Assembly: GCF_000971335.1 (NCBI RefSeq)
Contig: NZ_JZJL01000012.1
Location: 1-64,000 of the forward strand
DNA length: 64,000 bases
Direction: 5' to 3'
DNA from: Chromobacterium vaccinii
GTDB taxonomy: Bacteria; Pseudomonadota; Gammaproteobacteria; Burkholderiales; Chromobacteriaceae
In this document: positions 30,689 to 39,890 of the stretch, piece after piece
Position numbering within the stretch: position 1 is the stretch's first letter
How the letters are laid out: each line of letters opens with the position of its first letter
Notes under the pieces: generated by a model
Told to the model about the DNA's origin: nothing
Database searches by the model: none
Seen by the model: only the letters and a program-made list of their open reading frames with translations
Program-made: the position numbers and the translations under genes

Positions 30689-31996
30689 CTAGTCTGCAAC
30701 TGCGCCGGGCTCGGGCAGTTGTTCGATGCGGCCCAGCAGGAAGACGAAGGCCAGGATGCCGATCACCAGCATGAAGCCGGCCACCATGAAGGCGTTGGCG
30801 AAGGAGTGGGTGGCGCCGACAATGAAGCCGGTGACGATGGGAGCGACCGCGCCCATCATGTTGTTGGCGAAATTCATGATGCCGCCGACGGTGCCGGTGC
30901 CGCCGCGCGGCGCGATCAAGGACGGCAGCGACCAGCCCACCGGGGCGGCGGCGGCCAGGCCGCTGAGCGCGATGGTGATCCAGATGATGGCGATGTAGGG
31001 ATCGGTGGTCGTGGTGGCGCCGAACACCGCCATGCCCATGGCCATCCCGCACAGCAGGACCGTCTTGCGCACGCGGGTTTCATCGTGGCCGCGGGCGATC
31101 AGCTTGTCGATCAGCCAGCCGCCGACAAACAGGTCGGACAGAGTGGCGAACATCCACGGAATGGCGGAAAACCACGCAGATTTCAGGATGTCCATGTGCA
31201 TCGCCTGCACCAGGTAGCCGGGCAGCCAGGTCAAAAACAGGTAGAACACGTAGCCGTAGGCGGCGAAGCCGATGGACAGGCCCCACACCTTGCGCTGGCG
31301 CAGCAGGTAGCCCAGCATCGCCATCGAGCTTTGCTGGCTGACGCCTTCCTCGGCCGCGCCGCCCTGGACGATGTATTGGCGCTCGGCTTCGCTCAGGTTT
31401 TTGTCGGCGCTGGGGTCGCGGTAGATCAGATAGAAGGCGATGAAGTACAGCACGCTCAGGATGGCGGACACGCCGAAGCCCCAGCGCCAGCCCAGGTGCA
31501 CCACTGCCAAGGCGACCATCGGCACGCCGATCACATTGGAGAACTTGGCGGCGGCGTCGAAGATGGCGGTGGCCATCGCCCGCTCGCGGCGGGGAAACCA
31601 GTAGCCGGTGGCCTTGGAGCTGACCGGGAAGCCCGGCGCTTCGGCGACGCCCAGCAGCATGCGGGCGGCGAAGATGCCGGCGAAGCCGCCGGCGCAGGCG
31701 GTGAGAGTGGCGGCCACGCCCCATAGCAGCGCGCCCAGGCGGCCGATGCGGGTGGTGCCGAAGCGGTCCAGAATCACGCCGGTGGGAATCTGCAGCAGCG
31801 CGTAGCTCCAGAAGAAGGCGCTGAACAACAGGCCCAGCTCGCCGTTGCTGAGGCCGAACTCCTGCTGCAACTGCGGCGCGGCCACCGACAGGCTGATGCG
31901 GTCGAAGTAATTGACCAGGATGCCGATGCCCAGCAGCCAGCCTATGCGCCAGCGGCGGGCGGGAACCTTGAATTGTTGCGGGGACGGGGCGTTCAT
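30689..31996 (-). CDS. MFS transporter, anion:cation symporter (sugar acid) type
   Basis: 435 aa, twelve predicted membrane helices, with NYFDRISLSVAAPQLQQEFG near the N-terminus and the RFGTTRIGR loop, both typical of the glucarate/galactonate/hexuronate symporter subfamily. It lies upstream-to-downstream with gntK on the same strand (46-base gap) under GntR-type operators, so gluconate or a related aldonate is the most likely substrate. That differs from the classical GntP-type gluconate permease, so it may be a non-homologous replacement. Confidence 0.88.
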   Translation of the reverse strand: MNAPSPQQFKVPARRWRIGWLLGIGILVNYFDRISLSVAAPQLQQEFGLSNGELGLLFSAFFWSYALLQIPTGVILDRFGTTRIGRLGALLWGVAATLTACAGGFAGIFAARMLLGVAEAPGFPVSSKATGYWFPRRERAMATAIFDAAAKFSNVIGVPMVALAVVHLGWRWGFGVSAILSVLYFIAFYLIYRDPSADKNLSEAERQYIVQGGAAEEGVSQQSSMAMLGYLLRQRKVWGLSIGFAAYGYVFYLFLTWLPGYLVQAMHMDILKSAWFSAIPWMFATLSDLFVGGWLIDKLIARGHDETRVRKTVLLCGMAMGMAVFGATTTTDPYIAIIWITIALSGLAAAAPVGWSLPSLIAPRGGTGTVGGIMNFANNMMGAVAPIVTGFIVGATHSFANAFMVAGFMLVIGILAFVFLLGRIEQLPEPGAVAD

Positions 31997-32042
31997 TGTT
32001 GTTCTCCTCTTTGATACTGCCTTTGCGTTGAAACGGTTGGGT

Positions 32043-32543
32043 TCAGTCCAGCTCCGCCAGGATGCGCCGCAGCAGCGCGTCTGGCGGCAGGGCGACGTCG
32101 CAGGGAATCGCGGCTTCGTCGGCGCCGGGGGCCTCCAGATCGCGGAACTGGCTGTCCAGCAAGCTTTCCGGCATGAAGTGGCCGCTGCGCTCGCGCATGC
32201 GCTCGGCGATCAGCGCCTTGTCGCCGAACAAATGGACGAAGCGCAGGCCAGGATCGCCGCCGCGCAGCACGTCGCGGTAGCGGCGCTTGAGCGCCGAGCA
32301 GGCCAGCACCATGGGTTCGCCGCTCTCGCGGCCCTGGCGCAGCTTGCCTGCCAAATTGGCCAGCCAGCCGGCGCGGTCGTCGTCGTTCAGCGGAATGCCT
32401 TCTCGCATCCGCGCGATGTTCTCGGGAGGGTGGAAGCTGTCGCCTTCGATGAAGCTGGCGCCGATCGCCTCGGCCAGCAGGCGGCCCACGCTGCTTTTGC
32501 CGCAGCCGGCCACGCCCATCACCACGATATTGCCGTTTTTCAT
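32043..32543 (-). CDS. gntK: Gluconokinase
   Basis: Phosphorylates gluconate to 6-phosphogluconate. The 166 aa product has Walker A GVAGCGKSS (residues 10-18) and the gluconokinase signatures FIEGDSFHPPENIARMREG, LNDDDRAGWL and VLACSALKRRYRDVLRGG. Length is standard. A palindromic operator overlaps its start codon and a second copy lies 61 bases upstream, implying tight repression by the LacI-family protein encoded next door. The MFS transporter gene follows in the same direction. Confidence 0.95.
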   Translation of the reverse strand: MKNGNIVVMGVAGCGKSSVGRLLAEAIGASFIEGDSFHPPENIARMREGIPLNDDDRAGWLANLAGKLRQGRESGEPMVLACSALKRRYRDVLRGGDPGLRFVHLFGDKALIAERMRERSGHFMPESLLDSQFRDLEAPGADEAAIPCDVALPPDALLRRILAELD

Positions 32544-32557
32544 GTTAGCGCTAACAT
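32542..32557 (-). promoter_or_regulatory. GntR-type operator O1, overlapping the gntK start codon
   Basis: Perfect 16-bp palindrome ATGTTAGCGCTAACAT. Its first two bases are part of the gntK start codon (minus-strand ATG at 32543-32541). It resembles E. coli GntR operators (ATGTTACCGATAACAT type). Confidence 0.85.
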
Positions 32558-32602
32558 TTCATGTGGAAGGATAGCCGGAACAGGGCCGGCTGAATGACAC
32601 TG

Positions 32603-32618
32603 ATGTTAGCGCTAACAA
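32603..32618 (-). promoter_or_regulatory. GntR-type operator O2
   Basis: Contains the same 14-bp palindrome TGTTAGCGCTAACA (32604-32617) as O1. Centre-to-centre distance is 61 bp, close to six helical turns, which would allow DNA looping by a tetramer or cooperative binding. It also lies between gntK and gntR. Confidence 0.85.
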
Positions 32619-32726
32619 AAAGTTCACAACAAGCAGTTGGATCAAGTTTTGCGTTTTGTCCGCGCGGCGCTGTAGTGGGATAGCAACATCGAGGCCTGAG
32701 GCTGAAAGCCGCGCGGGCGGGGGATT

Positions 32727-33746
32727 TCAGCTGCTGCGGCGCAGCATCAGCTGGAAGCCCAGGTCGGCGCGGCGCGATTCCGGCTCCTCGCCGTCGATCA
32801 GCTTCAGCAAGGCCTGGGCGGCATGGACGCCGATGTCGCGGCGCGGCGTAGCCACCGTGGTCAGCGTGGGCGTGCACCAGGCCGACGGCTGCAGGTCGTT
32901 GAAGCCTGCGATGGCCAGCCTCTCCGGCACATCCAGCCCCAGCTGCTGGCTGCGCGACAGCGCGCCGATCGCCAGGTCGTCGTTGCAGCAGAACAGCGCG
33001 TCGCAGTCCGGACGCTGCGCCAGCGCCGCGTCCAGCATGTCGGCGCCCATCTGCATGCTGGAGGGCTGAGGGTCCAGCCATTCCAGTCCGGCGTCGCGGC
33101 AACCGGCCGCGTCCAGCGCCGCGCGGTAGCCTTCCAGGCGTTTCATCACCCGTTCGTCCAGCTGGGCGCCGAGAAAGCCGATGCGGCGCTTGCCGCGCGA
33201 CAGCAGGTGGCGGGTGATGGCGGCACCGGCCTCCTCCTGCGAAAAGCCGACGCAACAGCGGCCGTCGTCGGCGAGATCCATCATGTAGACCGCCGGCAGC
33301 GCGTGTTGGCAAAGAATGCGCTCGAATGGCTCGGCGTGGCTGAGGCCGGTGATCAGCACGCCGTCGGGCCGGTGCTGCAGATAGGCGCGCAGCAGCTGCA
33401 GTTCCTGGCCGGCGTCGTAATGGCTGTTGCCGATCAGCATCTGGTAGCCGGCGGCGTCCAGCACCGTTTCGATGCCGGCCAGCGTCTCCAGGAACACGGT
33501 GTTGGCCAGCGAGGGGATCAGCACCAGCACCGTCCTCGATCTCGCCGAGGCCAGCGTGCTGGCGGAGCGGCTGGGCACATAGGCTAGCGCGTCGACCGCC
33601 TGCATCACTTTTTCGCGCAGCGCTTCGGAAACCTGCTGCGGTTGATTCAGCACCCGGGACACGGTGATGGCGCTGACGCCGGCCGCCTTGGCCACGTCGT
33701 GCATGGTGACGCCGCTGCCGGAGCGGACGCGCGGTTTTCTGGGCAT
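32727..33746 (-). CDS. gntR: LacI-family regulator, GntR type
   Basis: Repressor of the gluconate genes. The 339 aa product has the N-terminal LacI helix-turn-helix TMHDVAKAAGVSAITVSRVL and a periplasmic-binding-protein-like effector domain; AIAGFNDLQ, FLGAQLDERVMKRLEGYRAA and PSLANTVFLETLAGIE closely parallel E. coli GntR. I take the ATG at 33746; an in-frame ATG at 33782 would add 12 residues. It is transcribed toward gntK, 183 bases away, with both operators in between, which suggests control of gntK and perhaps read-through from gntR. Confidence 0.92.
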   Translation of the reverse strand: MPRKPRVRSGSGVTMHDVAKAAGVSAITVSRVLNQPQQVSEALREKVMQAVDALAYVPSRSASTLASARSRTVLVLIPSLANTVFLETLAGIETVLDAAGYQMLIGNSHYDAGQELQLLRAYLQHRPDGVLITGLSHAEPFERILCQHALPAVYMMDLADDGRCCVGFSQEEAGAAITRHLLSRGKRRIGFLGAQLDERVMKRLEGYRAALDAAGCRDAGLEWLDPQPSSMQMGADMLDAALAQRPDCDALFCCNDDLAIGALSRSQQLGLDVPERLAIAGFNDLQPSAWCTPTLTTVATPRRDIGVHAAQALLKLIDGEEPESRRADLGFQLMLRRSS

Positions 33747-33855
33747 GGGTTTCTCGAAATGGATTGGCAATACTGTTGTCATTGTATCGCGGCGGGAGCG
33801 CTTGCCGAGCGATGAGGCCTGCTTGTAATGTGGTGATTTTTCCCGGGAGCCCATC

Positions 33856-34479
33856 ATGTACCAGCCCAGCCATTTCGTCGAGGCCGATCCAGCCGTTTTG
33901 TTGAGCCTGATTCGCGCCCGGCCGCTGGCCACCGTGGCGATCAACGGCGAGGACGGCCCGCTGGCCAACCACCTGCCGCTGCTGGCGGTGGAGGAGGGCG
34001 GCGCGTTGAGGCTGAGAGGCCACGTGGCGCGGGCCAATCCCTTGTGGCGGCTGCTGGAGGCGGAGCCGCAAGCGCTGGCTGTGTTCCAGGGCGACGACGC
34101 CTACATCACCCCGTCGTGGTACCCGGCCAAGGCCGAGCACGGCAAGGTGGTGCCCACCTGGAACTATATGGTGGCGCACGCCAGGGGGCGGCTGCGGGCG
34201 GTGGACGATCCACAATGGCTGCGGCGACTGCTGGAAGAATTGACCGTCCGGCGCGAGGCGGCTTTCCCCTTGCCCTGGCAAGTGACCGACGCGCCAGCCG
34301 ACTATCTGGACAAGATGCTGCGCGCCATCGTCGGCATAGAGTTGACGGTGAGCCGGCTGGACGGCAAGTACAAGCTCAGCCAGAACCAGGACGAAGCGAC
34401 CCGGCTGAGCGTGCGCGCGGGCCTGGCGGGCAGCGGCGATGAGCGCGCCAGGGCGCTGGCCGGCGAGATGCCCAGCTAA
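33856..34479 (+). CDS. FMN-binding PaiB-like protein
   Basis: 207 aa flavin-reductase-like split-barrel protein of the PaiB family, known in Bacillus as a negative regulator of sporulation and protease genes. Diagnostic segments are MYQPSHFVE at the N-terminus, NHLPLL, and VVPTWNYMVAHARGRLR. GGGAG precedes the ATG. In Gram-negative bacteria its role is unclear; it is probably an FMN-binding oxidoreductase or regulator. Divergent from gntR. Confidence 0.87.
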   Translation: MYQPSHFVEADPAVLLSLIRARPLATVAINGEDGPLANHLPLLAVEEGGALRLRGHVARANPLWRLLEAEPQALAVFQGDDAYITPSWYPAKAEHGKVVPTWNYMVAHARGRLRAVDDPQWLRRLLEELTVRREAAFPLPWQVTDAPADYLDKMLRAIVGIELTVSRLDGKYKLSQNQDEATRLSVRAGLAGSGDERARALAGEMPS

Positions 34480-34537
34480 GCGGAGTCTCGATCGCGCGCG
34501 GCCTGCGCCGGCGCGCTGCGAGATGGCGCCTGCGGCC

Positions 34538-35401
34538 TTAGTGGCGGAAGCGGGCGAGCAGTTCGGCCAGTTCCGGCGGCGCGGCCTCGCCGTCCTGCCT
34601 AAGCCGCAGCAGGAAGCTATCCAAGAAGCCGGATAGCAGCGCGGACGAGGTGACGGTGGCGCCGATGCGGGCATGGTCCCATTCCACCACCACGCCTTGC
34701 AGGTAGGCGGTCAGACGATTGCTGTCCTGCTGGAACGAGTGGTACAGGCTGATGGCCGGCGCGCCGCCCAACTGGTAAAAGGCCTGCAGCGTCGACTTGT
34801 CCAGCCGGCAGCGGCTGAGGATGTCGCGGCTGTCGAATTCCACGAACAAGGGCTGAACCACCTGGTTGCGGCGGGTATTGCTGCTGTATGGCCGGGATAC
34901 CACGCCTATCGCCGAATTGAGCTGGCCGGCGGGGCGGCCGTTGCTGACCGGATAGCCCAGCAACAGGGTGAAGGCGCTGGCCATCGGATCGGGCAGGGTG
35001 CCGTAATCCAGCTCGAAACAGTTCTCCACCGGGTGGCGCGCCAGCCAGTCGGCCGGCAGGTGTATCGCAGCCAGGTCCAGGTGCTGCGGACTGGCGCAAC
35101 GCAGCTGCAGCAGCGGCCATTGCCGCGAGCCATTGCTGGCCACCACGTTCTGGCCGTGATTGACGCAGGCGGCGGACAGCACGGCTTCGGATGTGACGAT
35201 GAACTTTTCGCCCCGGTAGCTCAGCAGCAGGCCGCTGCCGAAGCAGGGGCCGGTGCGGCCGGCGCTTTTTTTCGGATGAAAGGCCACTACCATCGGACTC
35301 AGAAACTGGTAGATATGCTCCAGACACTGCAGGGGATCATCCAGATCGAACAGAAACTCCATCCCCGGTTCCTCTCGCGACAACGGTTCTTCGCTCAGCA
35401 T
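34538..35401 (-). CDS. Unknown protein, possibly a trypsin-like fold without catalytic residues
   Basis: 287 aa soluble protein. GSGLLLSYRGEKFIVTSEAV (about residues 55-74) resembles the first strands of trypsin-like proteases, where one expects a catalytic His in ITAAH; here that position is Glu/Ala. DLAAIHLP has the Asp of the DLAVL motif, but the GNSGGP serine loop appears to be replaced by LGGAPAISLY. If the fold guess is right this is a pseudoprotease; the similarity is weak and I hold it loosely. The start may also be the ATG at 35362. Confidence 0.6.
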   Translation of the reverse strand: MLSEEPLSREEPGMEFLFDLDDPLQCLEHIYQFLSPMVVAFHPKKSAGRTGPCFGSGLLLSYRGEKFIVTSEAVLSAACVNHGQNVVASNGSRQWPLLQLRCASPQHLDLAAIHLPADWLARHPVENCFELDYGTLPDPMASAFTLLLGYPVSNGRPAGQLNSAIGVVSRPYSSNTRRNQVVQPLFVEFDSRDILSRCRLDKSTLQAFYQLGGAPAISLYHSFQQDSNRLTAYLQGVVVEWDHARIGATVTSSALLSGFLDSFLLRLRQDGEAAPPELAELLARFRH

Positions 35402-35492
35402 AGTTCAGACTAGGATGATTTGAATGCCTGTTTGTCTTCCCGCCGCGGCAGGGGGCAAGGCGAATGCTATACCTGTAAGGAACGAATCCAAA

Positions 35493-35520
35493 CGAAACGG
35501 ATGGCATGCCGTCCGTTTCG
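35493..35520. promoter_or_regulatory. 28-bp near-perfect palindrome upstream of the PAS-GGDEF-EAL gene
   Basis: CGAAACGGA (35493-35501) pairs with TCCGTTTCG (35512-35520) and the centre GGCATGCC is itself palindromic; only one T-G pair breaks the symmetry. It lies 82 bases upstream of the start codon at 35602 with no T-run after it, so an operator or mRNA hairpin is more likely than a terminator. The rest of the 200-base gap has nothing else I can name. Confidence 0.6.
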
Positions 35521-35601
35521 GCGTAAGTTCGACAAGACTCCGCCGGCAACGCGGCGCGGAGGACGACAGACCCGGCCGGCGCCGGGCTCAGGGGGCTCTC
35601 T

Positions 35602-38600
35602 ATGGCAAGCAACGCGCGGACCAGATTCATTCTGCTGGCGGTGCCCTGTTACGCGCTGTTCGCGCTGGCCTGGATCTTTTTCTCCGACCAATTGCTGGCC
35701 GGACTGGATATTTCCCGAGTGGTTTCCCTTTCCATAGCCAAGGGCATTTTCTTCGTTCTGGTGACCTCGGTTCTGCTGTTGATGGCATTGCGGGCGGTGC
35801 CGTCCGGCGATAACGGCATGCAACTGTTTTGGCTGGGTAGTCTGGCCAATGGCGTGCGGTCGGAGCGTTGGACCAACTGGCTTGCCTACCCGGTGGTGCT
35901 GGCGTTGCTGGGCGGCGCGCTGGCGTTGCGGCAGTTCCTGATGGGGCCGGATCTGAGCGAACATCCGATGTTGATCCTGTTCATGCTTCCCATCATCCTG
36001 GGGGCTTGCATGGGGGGACTTGGCCCCGGCTTGCTGGCCACCGTGCTGGCGGTGCTGGCCGTCGACCTAGTGGCCGAGCCCCATCTGCATGCCGCGCAAA
36101 CACCATGGCACAGCAAGCTGCAGCTGTTGTTTCTGACCTTGAATGGCTTGGCGGTGAGCCTGCTCAGCGAACTGCTGCGCTTGGCGCTGGAGCGCGGCGT
36201 CATGCACCGGGCGCTGCTGGACGCCGTGGTGACCAGCACCTCCGACGCGGTGTTCGTCAAGGACGTGCAGGGGCGCTACCTGCTGGTCAATCACGCGGCG
36301 CTGGCCTTCGTCGGCAAGTCCAACCGCGAGGTGATAGGCAAGGACGATTGGGAGCTGTTCGACGAGGAAACCGCGAAGGAGTTGATCGTTCAGGATCGGC
36401 TGATCATGCAAAGCGGCCGGGTGCAGACCCACGAGGAGTGCCTGGTGCTGCAAAATGGCGAGCGGATGGTGTTTCTGGTGACCAAGGGGCCGGTCTACAA
36501 CAGCGCGGGGCAACTGGGTGGATTATTCGGCATCTCGCGCGATGTCACCCGGCAAAAGCAGGCCGAACAGCTATTGCGCGACAGCGAATCCATGTTGCAG
36601 CAGGCGCAGCAGCTGGCCGGCATAGGCAGCTGGAGCTGGGATTTGGCTGAAGACCGGCATTACTGGTCGCCTGAGGCCTATCGCCTGTTCGGCCTGGCCG
36701 AACGTTTCGGGCCGCCCGGCTATCCGGCGATGCGGCGATTTTTCAGCGACGAGGGCTGGGAGCAGCTGTCGGAGGCGATAGAACGCTGCAAGCTGGTGGG
36801 CATGGGCTACGAGTGCGATGTGGAATTGCTGCGCGCGGATGGCGAAAGCCGCTGGCTGACGATGCGGGGAGAGGCGCGGCGCGGCGAGGAGGGCGTCATC
36901 ACCGGGCTTTACGGCACCATGCAGGACATCACCGAGCGCAAGCAGATGGCCATGCAGGTCAAGGCCAGCGAATCCCGGCTGCAATTGGTGGCCGAGGCTA
37001 CCAGCGATGGATTCTGGGATTGGGATTTGCGCAGCGGCAAGGTGTACCGCTCGCCCCGTTACTACGAGGTGACCGGCGCCCAGCCGGAGGAGGACAGCGG
37101 AGACTTCCGTTTCTTTCGCCGGATGGTGCATCCGGCCGACCTGCCTTATGTGTTGCAGGCGATAGAGGCGCATCGCCGAGGCAAGAGCCCGAAGATAGAA
37201 ATCGATTTCCGGCTGGCCAAGCAGGACGAGGGCGTGCGCTGGCTTCAGGTGCGGGGCCGCGCGGTGGAGTGGGACGAGCGCGGCGGCGCGGTGAGATTGG
37301 TCGGCAATCTGTCCGACATCACCGAGCGCAAGCGCGCCGACGAAGATCTCCGGCTGGTGCTGAACGAAGCCGGCGACGCGATCTGGGTCACCGACGTGGA
37401 TGGCTACTTCATCTTCGCCAACCCCGCCGCCTGCCGCCTGACCGGGCATAGCCTGGACGAGTTGCGCGAAATGCACATCCACGACTTGGTGGCCCCGGAG
37501 TTCCTGGGTCTTTTGGCCGAGCATCTGGCCAAGATCAATAACGGCCCCTTCCTGCGCTCCGAATGGAAGCTGAGGCTGAAGAAGGGCGGCGGGGTCAACG
37601 TGGATCTGACCTCAGGCAGGATGAAAGACGGCCGTTACATCGCCTTCGGCCGCGACCTGACCGAGCAGCATCGCGCCGAGCAGGAACTGCGCGACCGCGA
37701 GCGCCAGCTGGCGCGGGTGATCGCCGGCTCCGACCAGGGCTTCTGGGACTGGAACCTGAAAACCAACCGCTTCCAGATCAGTCCGCGTTGGGAAAGCATG
37801 CTGGGCTATGGCCCCGGCGAGATGCACATCACCGCGGACAACTGGTACGAGCATCTGCACCCGGACGACGTGGCCCAAACCCGGGATTCCATCCAGCGCA
37901 ATCTGCGCGGCGAATTGAGCAGCCATGAGGTGGAAGTGCGTTGCCGGACCCGCGGCGGAGATTGGCGCTGGATACTGTCGCGCGGCCGGGTGGTGGAGCG
38001 GGATGACAATGGCGAGCCGCTGATGATGTCCGGCACCCACACCGACATCACCGAGCGCAAGGTGTTCGAGCAGGCGCAGAAGGAAGCCGCCGCGGTGTTC
38101 GACAGCAGTTATGAAGGCATCCTGATGGTGAACCCGGACGGCGTGATCACCAAGGTCAACAACGCCTTCTCCCGCATCACCGGCTACAACGCCGAGGAGG
38201 CGATCGGGCAGAGGCCCAGCCTGCTGTCTTCCGGCAAGCAGCCTACCAGTTTCTACGAGGAGTTGTGGAGCTCGGTCAAGGGGCACGATTTCTGGCGCGG
38301 CGAACTGTGGAACCGCCGCAAGAACGGCGAGCTCTACGCCGAACTGCTGTCGATTTCCGTGGTGCGCGACGAACAAGGGCAGGTGCAGCACTATATCGGC
38401 ATTTTCTCCGACATCACCCAGCTCAAGCAGCATGAGGCCGAACTGGATCGCGTCGCGCACTATGATCCCTTGACCGGCGTGCCCAACCGCCGTTTGCTGT
38501 CCGACCGGCTGCGGCAGGCCATCGTACGGGCCAACCGCAGCGGCAAGTCCTGCGCGGTTTGCTTTCTGGATTTGGACGGCTTCAAGGCGGTCAACGACAA

Positions 38601-39774
38601 GTACGGCCATGCGGCGGGGGACCAACTGCTGATGACGGTGAGCAACAATCTCAAGGCCATCTTGCGCGGCGACGACACGCTGGCGCGGCTGGGCGGCGAC
38701 GAGTTCGTGGTGCTGCTGTCGGAAGTGGCATCGCCCGAGGAATGCATGCTGGTGCTGGACCGGGTGCTGGTGACGGTGTCGAGGCCAATGCTGTTGGGCG
38801 ACGCGGATGTCGGCGTCACCGCCAGCATAGGCGTCAGCCTGTACCCGCAGGACAATGTCGATCCGGATACGCTGCTGCGCCATGCAGATCAGGCGATGTA
38901 TCTGGCCAAGAATGCCGGCAAGAACCGTTACCAGCTGTTCGATCCGGAAAACGACCGCAAGGCGCAGGAGCACCGCCAGTTCCTGGAGCTGCTGCGCCAG
39001 GCGCTGGTCCGCGAGGAGTTCACGCTGTTCTACCAGCCGGTGGTGGATTTGCAGAGCGGCGAGATCATCGGCGTGGAGGCGCTGATCCGTTGGCGCCACC
39101 CCAGGCGCGGGCTGTTGGCGCCGGCGGAATTCCTGCCCCACCTGTCCGGCAATGAACTGGAGGCCGCCTTCGGCCTGTGGGTGCTGGATGCCGCTCTCAG
39201 CCAGGTTTCACGGTGGGCGGAGGCCGGCTTCCACGTCAAGATCAGCACCAATGTCAGCACCAATTACCTGCTGCGCGCCGATTTCAGCCAGCAATTGTCC
39301 ACCGTGCTGGGGCGCTATCCCAACGTCCCGCCCTGGCATCTGGAGCTGGAAATCGTGGAGAGCGGGGCCGGCGACGTCGAGCAAACCATACGGGTGTTGC
39401 AGCGCTGCCGCGAACTGGGCGTGCATTTCGCGCTGGACGATTTCGGCACCGGCCACGCGTCGCTGACCCACCTGCGCCGCCTGCCGGTGGATGCGCTGAA
39501 GATAGACAATAGTTTCGTGCACGACATGATAGACAGTCTGGACGACAGGCGAATCGTCGAGGGCGTGATCGAGCTGGCTTCCATTTTCGCCCGCAAGGCG
39601 ATCGCCGAAGGCGTGGAGACGATGGAGCACGCCGCGCTGCTGCGCCGGCTTGGCTGCCGCTACGCCCAGGGTTTCGGCATCGCCCGGCCGATGGAGGCCG
39701 ACAAGGTGATGGACTGGTGCCGCCGGTGGGAGCAGGACGAGACTTGGCAGCAATTGGCGGACGAAGCCTCCTGA
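35602..39774 (+). CDS. Membrane PAS-GGDEF-EAL cyclic-di-GMP signalling protein
   Basis: 1390 aa. Residues 1-190 hold about six hydrophobic segments (including a DUF4118/KdpD-like stretch, LGACMGGLGPGLLATVLAVL). Six PAS/PAC repeats follow (about 200-320, 330-450, 455-575, 578-690, 695-820, 825-945), most ending in DITERK-like linkers. The GGDEF domain has an intact LGGDEFVVLL (about residue 1031) and NRR in GVPNRRLLSDRL. The EAL domain keeps EALIRWRHP (about 1158), DDFGTGHASL, DALKIDNSFV and IAEGVET, so both cyclase and phosphodiesterase activities are possible. Monocistronic. No obvious I-site RxxD is seen before GGDEF in the expected place. Confidence 0.92.
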   Translation: MASNARTRFILLAVPCYALFALAWIFFSDQLLAGLDISRVVSLSIAKGIFFVLVTSVLLLMALRAVPSGDNGMQLFWLGSLANGVRSERWTNWLAYPVVLALLGGALALRQFLMGPDLSEHPMLILFMLPIILGACMGGLGPGLLATVLAVLAVDLVAEPHLHAAQTPWHSKLQLLFLTLNGLAVSLLSELLRLALERGVMHRALLDAVVTSTSDAVFVKDVQGRYLLVNHAALAFVGKSNREVIGKDDWELFDEETAKELIVQDRLIMQSGRVQTHEECLVLQNGERMVFLVTKGPVYNSAGQLGGLFGISRDVTRQKQAEQLLRDSESMLQQAQQLAGIGSWSWDLAEDRHYWSPEAYRLFGLAERFGPPGYPAMRRFFSDEGWEQLSEAIERCKLVGMGYECDVELLRADGESRWLTMRGEARRGEEGVITGLYGTMQDITERKQMAMQVKASESRLQLVAEATSDGFWDWDLRSGKVYRSPRYYEVTGAQPEEDSGDFRFFRRMVHPADLPYVLQAIEAHRRGKSPKIEIDFRLAKQDEGVRWLQVRGRAVEWDERGGAVRLVGNLSDITERKRADEDLRLVLNEAGDAIWVTDVDGYFIFANPAACRLTGHSLDELREMHIHDLVAPEFLGLLAEHLAKINNGPFLRSEWKLRLKKGGGVNVDLTSGRMKDGRYIAFGRDLTEQHRAEQELRDRERQLARVIAGSDQGFWDWNLKTNRFQISPRWESMLGYGPGEMHITADNWYEHLHPDDVAQTRDSIQRNLRGELSSHEVEVRCRTRGGDWRWILSRGRVVERDDNGEPLMMSGTHTDITERKVFEQAQKEAAAVFDSSYEGILMVNPDGVITKVNNAFSRITGYNAEEAIGQRPSLLSSGKQPTSFYEELWSSVKGHDFWRGELWNRRKNGELYAELLSISVVRDEQGQVQHYIGIFSDITQLKQHEAELDRVAHYDPLTGVPNRRLLSDRLRQAIVRANRSGKSCAVCFLDLDGFKAVNDKYGHAAGDQLLMTVSNNLKAILRGDDTLARLGGDEFVVLLSEVASPEECMLVLDRVLVTVSRPMLLGDADVGVTASIGVSLYPQDNVDPDTLLRHADQAMYLAKNAGKNRYQLFDPENDRKAQEHRQFLELLRQALVREEFTLFYQPVVDLQSGEIIGVEALIRWRHPRRGLLAPAEFLPHLSGNELEAAFGLWVLDAALSQVSRWAEAGFHVKISTNVSTNYLLRADFSQQLSTVLGRYPNVPPWHLELEIVESGAGDVEQTIRVLQRCRELGVHFALDDFGTGHASLTHLRRLPVDALKIDNSFVHDMIDSLDDRRIVEGVIELASIFARKAIAEGVETMEHAALLRRLGCRYAQGFGIARPMEADKVMDWCRRWEQDETWQQLADEAS

Positions 39775-39890
39775 TCCTGTTTACCATCGTCATCTGTTTG
39801 GCTGTCGCTGCCGCCGTTTTCTGCTAGATTGCCGTTTTCAGACACATCGGGCCCGCCGCGAGGCGGGCCTTGTCATGGGAGGCTTCTGGC

